Source: an uncultured Litoreibacter sp. (GTDB lineage Bacteria; Pseudomonadota; Alphaproteobacteria; Rhodobacterales; Rhodobacteraceae). Taken from it: DNA of 64,000 nucleotides. A model generated the notes under the pieces. It ran no database searches. It worked only from the letters and a program-made list of their open reading frames with translations, and was not told the origin of the DNA. Within the stretch, counting starts at the first letter, position 1, and each line of letters starts with the position of its first letter. Shown piece by piece: positions 57,782 to 64,000 of the stretch. The translations under genes were made by a program, and so were the position numbers. Location: assembly GCA_947493265.1 (NCBI GenBank), contig CANLQL010000002.1, forward strand, positions 620,001-684,000. Reading direction: 5' to 3'.

Positions 57782-57802
57782 CCGCGGTAATTCTGACCGC
57801 GG
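57782..57802 (-). terminator. Hairpin at the end of the polyol operon
   Basis: CCGCGGT and ACCGCGG form a 7-bp stem with a 7-base loop, 16 bases after the stop of the last polyol gene. No T-run follows on the minus strand, so it may protect the 3' end or work with Rho rather than terminate by itself. Confidence 0.45.
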
Positions 57803-57818
57803 CGAGCTACAGATCATC

Positions 57819-58853
57819 TCAGGTGCGCAGGCCTGTCGCTTTGTCGAAGCAATGGACCAGTTCGGGTTTGATCGCGAAGCTCAGCAATGCGCCTTTTTCC
57901 TCGGCCGGGGGCTGTTCGGTCTTGGCGATAAACTCGACCCCAGTTTGGGTGATCAAATGCACCAAGGCATATTCGCCAAGGTTTTCTACCAGCTCCAATG
58001 TGCCCTGGATCGCTGCGTTCGCAGGTGGACAGGGCAACAGATGTTCAGGACGCAGGCCAACTTCAACAGCGTCGGAAACCTCACGCCCCAGCGCTTTCTG
58101 GGCGGTGGCTGGCAGATCAGCGGCACCGAAGAAATTCATTTTCGGGCTGCCGATGAATTGCGCAACGAAGGCGTTGGCTGGGCGTTCGTAAAGATCGATG
58201 GGGGAGCCCACCTGTTCAATCCGACCATCTCGCAGAACCACGATCTTGTCGGCCAAAGTCATCGCTTCCACCTGATCATGGGTCACGTAGATCATGGTTG
58301 TTTTCAGCCGCTCGTGCAGGCGTGCGATTTCAAGACGGGTCTGCACGCGTAGGGCGGCATCAAGGTTCGAGAGCGGTTCATCAAACAAGAAGACTTCCGG
58401 GTCACGGACGATCGCGCGTCCGATGGCCACACGTTGACGCTGGCCGCCCGAAAGGTTGCGCGGTGAGCGGTCCAGATAATCGGTGATCTGCAAGATCTCT
58501 GCGGCGGCCTTCACCCGGCGGTCAATCTCGGCGGGGTCGGTTTTGGCCTGTTTCAAACCAAAGGCCATGTTCTTGTAAACGGTCATATGCGGATAGAGCG
58601 CATAGGTTTGAAACACCATCGCCACGCCACGTTTGGATGCGGCAACATCGTTGACTTCTCTGTCGCCGATGGCCACAGACCCGCCGCTGATTTCCTCAAG
58701 CCCGGCGATCATCCGGAGCAAGGTGGATTTGCCGCAGCCCGAAGGACCGACGAAAACGACAAACTCACCGTCTTCGATATCAAGGTCGACGCCATGCATC
58801 ACCTGCGTGTCGCCATAGCTTTTCTTTACATCACGTAGTGTCAGACCGGCCAT
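57819..58853 (-). CDS. smoK: Polyol ABC transporter ATPase (SmoK/UgpC/MsmK type)
   Basis: 344 aa. Walker [18 protein letters not shown] (about residue 36), [20 protein letters not shown], signature [20 protein letters not shown] (about residue 134), Walker [15 protein letters not shown], and H-loop VTHDQVEAM, with a C-terminal MalK-like TOBE region (about 235-340). It energises the permeases at 61926-63712. It starts 13 bases inside the end of the dehydrogenase gene, and ends the operon. Confidence 0.93.
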   Translation of the reverse strand: MAGLTLRDVKKSYGDTQVMHGVDLDIEDGEFVVFVGPSGCGKSTLLRMIAGLEEISGGSVAIGDREVNDVAASKRGVAMVFQTYALYPHMTVYKNMAFGLKQAKTDPAEIDRRVKAAAEILQITDYLDRSPRNLSGGQRQRVAIGRAIVRDPEVFLFDEPLSNLDAALRVQTRLEIARLHERLKTTMIYVTHDQVEAMTLADKIVVLRDGRIEQVGSPIDLYERPANAFVAQFIGSPKMNFFGAADLPATAQKALGREVSDAVEVGLRPEHLLPCPPANAAIQGTLELVENLGEYALVHLITQTGVEFIAKTEQPPAEEKGALLSFAIKPELVHCFDKATGLRT

Positions 58854-60262
58854 TTTGCCTCCATCTCAGCTATATTGCGCCGCAAAGAGACGGCAAATTC
58901 TGGATATGTTTCGGGAAGGTCGCCCCAAAGTTGGCGACTGGTGATAAATTCGTCTGTGCCCAGCATGGATTTCAGCTGGTCCCAGCTTGGTTCAAGATAG
59001 TCGAACGGGATTTTTCCAGCAGCGGCGCGTTGCGAAAACTGGTGCCAACTTGCGATGCTGCGGATCGCATATTCCGGATTGATCCCTTGCTTGTAGCAAC
59101 CCTCAAGCGTCGGGCGGATAAAGATCGGGAATTTCGCCATGCCATCCGCACAGATACGCGCAACCGTGTCGCCAATGGCCCGGTTGCTGAACCGGCAGGC
59201 AATCTCGCTGAGGTAATCCTGTTTGGAAAATGGCAGATCAAGGGTCAGCGCAGGCAGTACTTCATCTGTTTCAAACCTTTGAAAATGCTCAAGAAGATGT
59301 GGGACACGCATGGCCCCGTCAAAGGTTTCCACCCCGTCGAGAGCCGCCAGGTAGCACAACGCCGTGTGGCCGCCATTCAGGACCCGGATTTTGGTTTCCT
59401 CATAGGGATCGACATCCGGCGTGACCGTCACGCCCGCTTGGGCAAGGTCTGGCATCGCAGCAGCGGATTTATCTTGCAGAACCCATTGTGTAAAGTCCTC
59501 CGCCATGATTGGCGAGGTTACTTCCGCCCCGACCAGTTCGCTGATCTCTGTGCGCAGGGCAGGGGCGCTGCGTGGTGTGATGCGATCCACCATGGAGCAG
59601 GGGAAGGCCACATTTTCATCAACCCATGCAGCCAGATCGGTGTCACCGCAAAGCGCCAGATAGGCCAGCAGGTTGCGATGCAGCATTTTGCCGTTTCGGC
59701 GAATATTGTCACAGCATGCGATTGTCAGCGGCGCGGCACTGGTGGTCATTCTGCCTTGCAGTGCGGCCCGAAGATATCCGTAAACACTTTGCGGCTGATC
59801 ACCTATTGCTTCGGCGGCAATCACCGGATCCGCGGCATTCAGATTGCCGTTTGGATCCGTGTAATAACCGCTTTCCGTGACCGTGATGGTGACCAAATGG
59901 ACAGATGTTTCGGACAGAAGCGCTTGCGTCGCGTCGCGCTGCGCGCTCCAGTCGAAAAATGCCACATGGCTGCGCACGCGGCGCAACTCAACATCGCCTT
60001 TCGCGCTGACGGATTTCAGGAAGTAGCCGTCATGGCGATTGATATCATCTGCTGCGTTTTGAAATTGCTGCGCTTCCGAGGCGCGCAAATTCACGGCGGC
60101 AATCCCCCATCTCAGATCGCCGGACGCCTGCATATAGTCGTCCATATAGACGGCCTGATGGGCGCGGTGAAACGCACCAAATCCCAGATGCACAACGCCC
60201 ACAGCACAGGCATTGCGATCATAGGTCGTTGCCGCGATCCGGCTCAGCGATGCGGTATTCAT
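58841..60262 (-). CDS. mtlK: Mannitol 2-dehydrogenase (polyol dehydrogenase family)
   Basis: 473 aa, the long-chain mannitol dehydrogenase family, which oxidises D-mannitol (or D-arabinitol/sorbitol) to a ketose with NAD+. Seen: [20 protein letters not shown] (coenzyme region, about residue 25), [15 protein letters not shown] (about residue 180), [11 protein letters not shown] (about residue 220), and the catalytic-Lys region [17 protein letters not shown] (about residue 293; in homologues Lys-x5-Asn-x2-His). ATG overlaps the AraC-type regulator stop by 4 bases. It sits between regulator and ATPase in the operon. Confidence 0.93.
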   Translation of the reverse strand: MNTASLSRIAATTYDRNACAVGVVHLGFGAFHRAHQAVYMDDYMQASGDLRWGIAAVNLRASEAQQFQNAADDINRHDGYFLKSVSAKGDVELRRVRSHVAFFDWSAQRDATQALLSETSVHLVTITVTESGYYTDPNGNLNAADPVIAAEAIGDQPQSVYGYLRAALQGRMTTSAAPLTIACCDNIRRNGKMLHRNLLAYLALCGDTDLAAWVDENVAFPCSMVDRITPRSAPALRTEISELVGAEVTSPIMAEDFTQWVLQDKSAAAMPDLAQAGVTVTPDVDPYEETKIRVLNGGHTALCYLAALDGVETFDGAMRVPHLLEHFQRFETDEVLPALTLDLPFSKQDYLSEIACRFSNRAIGDTVARICADGMAKFPIFIRPTLEGCYKQGINPEYAIRSIASWHQFSQRAAAGKIPFDYLEPSWDQLKSMLGTDEFITSRQLWGDLPETYPEFAVSLRRNIAEMEAKWPV

Positions 60263-61158
60263 GTGGTCATCTCCGCATCGGGGTCAGGGAACAAATCTTT
60301 GCGTGCCGCTTCACGATACGCAGTTGGGTTCATCCCTTTCATTTTCAGAAAGTGGCGATTGAAATTGGCAATGTTGCGAAAGCCTGCTTGTTGGCTGATC
60401 TCAACGACAGGGTCGTCGGACGCATAGAGAAGCGCGCAGGCCTTGCCGATCCTGATCCGGGTCACAAATTCGACAAAGCGGTGGCCTGTGACCGACTGGA
60501 AGTTTCGGCTGAAGGTGACATCCGTCATGTTTGCGATTTCGGCGGCTTTGCCCAAGGTGATGTCTTCTTTGTAGTTTTCGGTGATGTAGTCGACGACCAT
60601 ACCGATACGCGCATGTTTGCTGCCGCCTTCAGGCTGGAACAGCTTCGCCACTGACAAAGACCGTTTTTCGGCATGTTCGTTCAGGCGCACGAGGAACCGG
60701 ATGAAAGCCAGAATGCGTTCGGGGCCTTCATTGTCGCGGATCGATTCCATATGGCCGCGCGCAAACGTCGCGTTGAACCCTTCGAACAGAATGCCGGATT
60801 TTGCAGACATCAGCATGTCGCGCACCTGGGCGAATTCGGGGAACCCGGTTGCCAGCTTTTCCACGCTTTCATGGCTGAACTGCACCAGCATATCGCGCAA
60901 CGCGACAGAGTTGTCGCTGACGTCATCGGTAATCCAATTGTGGGGCAAGTTTGGTCCGGTCAGGTAAAGGAACCCTGGCTCAAATTCTCCGATATAGTCG
61001 CCGATAAAGGCTTTGCCGCGGGTGGCGACGATCAGGTGCAATTCGTATTCTTCATGGGCGTGCCAGCGGCACAGCTCCGTGGGCCAGCCATGTTCAAGAT
61101 AGCGGATCGAACGCGTTGTGCGATCGACAACCTCAATCTTTGGAACGATGATTGACAT
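60259..61158 (-). CDS. AraC-family regulator of the polyol operon
   Basis: 299 aa. N-terminal cupin-like sensing domain (about residues 25-110, with AHEEYELHLIVATRGKAFIG and GPNLPHNW), and C-terminal AraC DNA-binding domain (about 195-290): ITLGKAAEIANMTDVTFSRN and the second helix-turn-helix ending in NRHFLKMKGMNPTAYRE. Being inside the operon, it likely senses the polyol and controls its own transcript; repressor or activator is not shown. Confidence 0.92.
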   Translation of the reverse strand: MSIIVPKIEVVDRTTRSIRYLEHGWPTELCRWHAHEEYELHLIVATRGKAFIGDYIGEFEPGFLYLTGPNLPHNWITDDVSDNSVALRDMLVQFSHESVEKLATGFPEFAQVRDMLMSAKSGILFEGFNATFARGHMESIRDNEGPERILAFIRFLVRLNEHAEKRSLSVAKLFQPEGGSKHARIGMVVDYITENYKEDITLGKAAEIANMTDVTFSRNFQSVTGHRFVEFVTRIRIGKACALLYASDDPVVEISQQAGFRNIANFNRHFLKMKGMNPTAYREAARKDLFPDPDAEMTT

Positions 61159-61164
61159 GACGCG

Positions 61165-61926
61165 CTACCTCAACACATTGCCGCCATCGACACCGATGGT
61201 CTGGGCGGTCATATATTCAGATTGTGCGCTGGCTAGAAAAACCGCAGCGCGGGCCACGTCAGCCGGATCGCCCATATAGCCAAGTGGAACGGCTTCACCG
61301 ACTTCGCGCTTTTTCTGGCCAAGAGGCTTGCTCTCAAACTTCGCAAACAAGGCGTCAACGGTTTTCCACATAGGCGTGTCGATCACGCCGGGGCTGATCG
61401 CATTGACGCGAATTTTATGCGGGGCGAGGGCAAGTGCTGCGGACTGAGTGTAGCTGATCACCGCTGCTTTGGTCGCGCAATAATGCGCCACCAGCGCTTC
61501 GCCGCGATGACCCGCCTGCGAGGCCAGATTGATGATTGAACCTTGCTGTTTCTGGGCCACCATCGATTTTGCAGCGGCCTGCATGATCGCATAGAAGGCG
61601 CGGACATTGACACCAAACAACCGGTCCAGCTGGTCTAGGTCCCCTTCCTCCAGCACGCTGCCCATCGCAAACAGCGCGGCATTGTTGAACAGAATATCCG
61701 GCTTGATCTCGGCGATCCAATCGCAACAGGCGCTTAGGTCTTGATCGTCCAGCAAGTCAAATCGCTTATAGGTCGCCGGGCCATCGAAACTGTCAGCGAT
61801 ATCGGTCGCGTAGACTGTCGCGCCAAGGGTGGCAAAATGCGCCACTGCACTGGTCCCGATGCCACCAGAGGCACCGGTTACAAGGCACGTCTTGCCTGTC
61901 AGGTCAGTGGGCGCTGCGTTCAGCAT
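61165..61926 (-). CDS. smoS: Sorbitol/polyol dehydrogenase, SDR family (SmoS-like)
   Basis: 253 aa. Coenzyme loop VTGASGGIGTSAV (about residue 17), FNNAALFAMG, INLASQAGHRGEALVAHY with the catalytic Tyr, then CATKAAVISYTQSA (Lys). The ASQAGHRGEALV stretch and the FESKPLGQKKREVGEAVPLG tail closely recall SmoS of Rhodobacter sphaeroides, an NAD-sorbitol/galactitol dehydrogenase (from memory). The ATG at 61926 overlaps the permease stop by 1 base (TAATG). Confidence 0.88.
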   Translation of the reverse strand: MLNAAPTDLTGKTCLVTGASGGIGTSAVAHFATLGATVYATDIADSFDGPATYKRFDLLDDQDLSACCDWIAEIKPDILFNNAALFAMGSVLEEGDLDQLDRLFGVNVRAFYAIMQAAAKSMVAQKQQGSIINLASQAGHRGEALVAHYCATKAAVISYTQSAALALAPHKIRVNAISPGVIDTPMWKTVDALFAKFESKPLGQKKREVGEAVPLGYMGDPADVARAAVFLASAQSEYMTAQTIGVDGGNVLR

Positions 61927-62762
61927 TACTTGACGGCTCCGAAGGTCAGGCCTTGCACAAGCTGTTTCTGACAGAACCATCCCAAGATCACGATCGGCAT
62001 AACTGCTGCGGTTGATACGGCGGACAGGCGACCAAAGAACAGGCCTTCTGGCGCGCGGTTGCCTTCGATAAGTTTCGACAAGGTCGCGGCATCGACCGTG
62101 GTCAGGCGAACCGTCCAATAAGCCTCATTCCAGCAGAAGATGAAGCACAGCAGCGCTGTGGAGGCGACACCGCCCCAAGCCAATGGGATCAAGATGTCTT
62201 TGATTTCACCCCACGTGGTCACACCGTCCATTTTTGAGGCTTCAATGATCTCTTTCGGGATCTCTTTGAAATAGGTGAACAGCATCCAGATCACGATCGG
62301 CAGGTTGATCAGGCAAAGCACAAGGATCACCAGAAAATGCGTGTCGAAAATCCCAAGGAAGTTCTTTGTCAGGAAGGTCATCGGGTACAGCACGGCTGCG
62401 GCTGGAAGCATCTTTGTGGACAGCATCCACATCAAGATGTCCTTTGTGTGCCGGCTTGGATTGAACGCCATCGCATAGGCTGCGGGCACGCCGACAAACA
62501 GGGCAAACAACGTCGCAAATGTAGACGTGATGACCGAGTTTGTCGCAAAGCGCCAATAGTCATAGTTCTGGGTCATGTTGGTGTAGTTTTCCAGTGTCGG
62601 GGTAAAGGAAAATAGCATCTCCGGTTTGACCGCGTCTGCGTCGGTTTTGAAACTTGTGAAGACCAGCCAGAAGATCGGAAAGAAGAAAATCAGTGCGATC
62701 GTCCAGGCCAAGACGGGCCAAAGAACAGTGCTGAGTTTTGAACGGTCTGTAACAGCTGCCAT
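61926..62762 (-). CDS. smoG: Polyol ABC transporter permease (SmoG-like)
   Basis: 278 aa, six membrane helices. Inner-membrane permease of the MalG class. The EAA loop that docks the ATPase is IPKEIIEASKMDGVTTWGEI (about residues 170-189, with Asp-Gly). N-terminal WTIALIFFFPIFWLVFTSFK is the first helix. It pairs with the permease at 62774, 11 bases upstream. Confidence 0.93.
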   Translation of the reverse strand: MAAVTDRSKLSTVLWPVLAWTIALIFFFPIFWLVFTSFKTDADAVKPEMLFSFTPTLENYTNMTQNYDYWRFATNSVITSTFATLFALFVGVPAAYAMAFNPSRHTKDILMWMLSTKMLPAAAVLYPMTFLTKNFLGIFDTHFLVILVLCLINLPIVIWMLFTYFKEIPKEIIEASKMDGVTTWGEIKDILIPLAWGGVASTALLCFIFCWNEAYWTVRLTTVDAATLSKLIEGNRAPEGLFFGRLSAVSTAAVMPIVILGWFCQKQLVQGLTFGAVK

Positions 62763-62773
62763 TGTCTTTTCCC

Positions 62774-63712
62774 CTAATCCATCAAGCTCTTGCCGACCAT
62801 GCGCAGCAAGAAGATTGCAATGATGTTGGCCAGAATGACCGCGAAAATTCCGGTGGCGCTGGCTGCACCAATATTGTTCGAAGCGAACTCGCCAATCAGA
62901 TAGGGCAGGTTCTTGTTGCCGTTGCCGCGGCTGACGATCTCGATCTCGGCGTAAAGCGACAGGTGGAAGATCGACTGGATCATCACCACAATCGCGATGG
63001 GCCGGGCCAGATGTGGCACAGTCAGGTTGATGAATTGCGACCAGGGGCTTGCGCCATCCAGCGTCGCGGCCTCTTTCTGGGACTCGTCCTCAGATTGTAG
63101 CGACGTCATGAAGATCAGAACTGCAAACGGTGTCCATTGCCATGTCACCATCATGATAACCGCATAGGCCGAGGTTTGTGTGGCCCGGAACGAGATTGGC
63201 TCAATCTCTGGCCAGAGCGAGAAGAATGCGCCGAGAACTGGGAAATCCCGAAGACCGGCGACAAGACTGTTCATGCCGTCAACGGCGATCCCTTGCAGGC
63301 CAAGGACCGGGTCCAGGATCATGTTGATCCACAAAACGGCGTTCACCGCAGGCATCACGAAGAAGGGCGAAATTAGAAGCACGCGTACGATGCCGCGGCC
63401 AGGGAAGGATCGGTTGACCAGGACAGCGATGCCGAGGCCCAAAATAACCGTCAGGATCAGAATGCTGCTGACAATAAAAACGGAGTTCTGAATGGCGAAC
63501 CAGAAATCTTTGGCGTTCAGGACATATTCGTAGTTGCCGAACCCGCGCCAATTGCTTGGGCTTGGGGTTGTCCATTCAGGACGCCGCAGATTGTTCAGCA
63601 CATAGCGGATGAACGAAAAGTACAGCGTCATGCTGAGCGGGACGATCATCCAGATCAGCAGCAGGATTACTGCAGGCGTCTGGAGAAGGCGTGGTATCGA
63701 ACGATCAGACAT
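62774..63712 (-). CDS. smoF: Polyol ABC transporter permease (SmoF-like)
   Basis: 312 aa, six membrane helices, MalF class. The EAA-type loop is SEDESQKEAATLDGASPWSQF (about residues 212-231), followed by LTVPHLARPIAIVV. N-terminal TPAVILLLIWMIVPLSMTLY gives the first helix. ATG at 63712 follows a 195-base gap after the binding-protein gene. Confidence 0.93.
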   Translation of the reverse strand: MSDRSIPRLLQTPAVILLLIWMIVPLSMTLYFSFIRYVLNNLRRPEWTTPSPSNWRGFGNYEYVLNAKDFWFAIQNSVFIVSSILILTVILGLGIAVLVNRSFPGRGIVRVLLISPFFVMPAVNAVLWINMILDPVLGLQGIAVDGMNSLVAGLRDFPVLGAFFSLWPEIEPISFRATQTSAYAVIMMVTWQWTPFAVLIFMTSLQSEDESQKEAATLDGASPWSQFINLTVPHLARPIAIVVMIQSIFHLSLYAEIEIVSRGNGNKNLPYLIGEFASNNIGAASATGIFAVILANIIAIFLLRMVGKSLMD

Positions 63713-63907
63713 GTCTCGGGACCCCTTGCAAAGCAGTCAATGTGCCAACGGAAGTATCTGCGAATGGTTGATTGACCGAAGACCATAGTCAAGTTCTGCG
63801 GTCTGGCTGTGCCTTAAAACGGGGCCGCCATGCCGGGCAATCAGGTTCGTATGTTTGGGACGGCCCGGCAGCGTACTGCCGGGCCAGATTTGGTCGAAGG
63901 ACCTGAC
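63713..63907 (-). other. Gap between binding-protein and permease genes
   Basis: 195 bases with no coding region. It holds the hairpin at 63862-63885, and probably the leader of the permease mRNA. Confidence 0.6.
63862..63885 (-). terminator. Strong intra-operon hairpin after the binding-protein gene
   Basis: GGCCCGGCAG and CTGCCGGGCC form a perfect 10-bp stem with the 4-base loop CGTA, 22 bases after the binding-protein stop codon. No T-run follows on the minus strand. In sugar ABC operons such hairpins stabilise or partly end the binding-protein mRNA, so that it is made in excess over the permeases. Confidence 0.75.
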
Positions 63908-64000
63908 TTAGTAGCCAGCCTCGTCCATGATCGCGACGGCTGCGGCTTGCGCGGCTGCCAGTGCGTCTTCTACGGATTTGGCACCGGAAAGGGCTGCTGC
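63908..64000 (-). CDS. smoE: Polyol ABC transporter substrate-binding protein, C-terminal end
   Basis: Only the last 30 residues are present; the rest lies beyond the window. They read as an Ala-rich amphipathic helix (SVEDALAAAQAAAVAIMDEAGY) ending with Gly-Tyr, usual for the C-terminus of sugar/polyol binding proteins (SBP family 1). The identity rests mostly on operon position before smoF and smoG. Confidence 0.7.
   Translation of the reverse strand, partial: AAALSGAKSVEDALAAAQAAAVAIMDEAGY

Noticed and set aside
58838-60427. 529-codon plus-strand frame opposite mtlK
   Set aside because: Shadow of the mannitol dehydrogenase gene, which has the family motifs and fits the operon.

Overview
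This window is chromosomal DNA of an alphaproteobacterium, almost certainly a marine Rhodobacteraceae (roseobacter group); I cannot fix the genus. Reasons: the order dgt-argS-SPOR-nagZ-scpA-scpB; the order yceD/rpmF/plsX/fabH/ihfA/merR/tRNA-Pro with bamE divergent; a complex I operon split by DUF5333/DUF5337-type small genes; an Ala/Lys/Pro-rich helix-hairpin-helix extension on NuoE; and a smo-type polyol operon. It is gene-dense core genome. I see no insertion sequence, prophage, CRISPR array or rRNA, and one tRNA.

Layout. 1-2.4 kb: end of a LysE/RhtB exporter, xthA, an unknown gene and erpA. 2.5-10 kb: dgt, argS, a SPOR protein, nagZ, scpA, scpB, a 67-aa protein and a methyltransferase. 10-15.8 kb (minus): double-length dCTP deaminase, tRNA-Pro(GGG), an acidic MerR-type regulator, ihfA, fabH, plsX, rpmF, yceD. 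15.9-21.7 kb: bamE, msrB, olsB, an ABC-F ATPase, then an Ldh-family dehydrogenase, a DMT exporter and an SDR. 21.7-22.8 kb: a 342-bp gene-free stretch with a perfect palindrome, and an AT-rich gene of unknown function joined to the stop codon of parE (22.8-24.8 kb).

25.0-43.6 kb is a complete 14-subunit nuo operon (A to N) carrying ten further genes between the subunits: two exported proteins, two lipoproteins, a membrane-anchored paralogue of the NuoE tail, two small membrane proteins, a DUF3291 protein, a carboxymuconolactone-decarboxylase-like protein and a 36-aa membrane peptide. The operon runs on with very short gaps into birA, coaX and rnj. The four exported or lipidated proteins each keep one pair of cysteines, and the NuoE tail and its membrane-anchored paralogue match at 62 of 73 positions. 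These are the best candidates here for an undescribed system: a lineage-specific accessory and assembly set for complex I.

46.7-50.1 kb: an RhlE-type helicase (convergent with rnj) and prfC. 50.1-52.7 kb: an unknown gene, an SDR without its catalytic Tyr/Lys, and an orphan transport ATPase. 52.7-55.7 kb (minus): a tight operon sufT-sufA-tfoX-tpiA-P450. 55.9-57.7 kb: a MATE exporter and a conserved unknown. 57.8-64 kb (minus): a polyol operon with binding-protein end, two permeases, sorbitol-type SDR, AraC regulator, mannitol-type dehydrogenase and ATPase, with a strong hairpin after the binding-protein gene.
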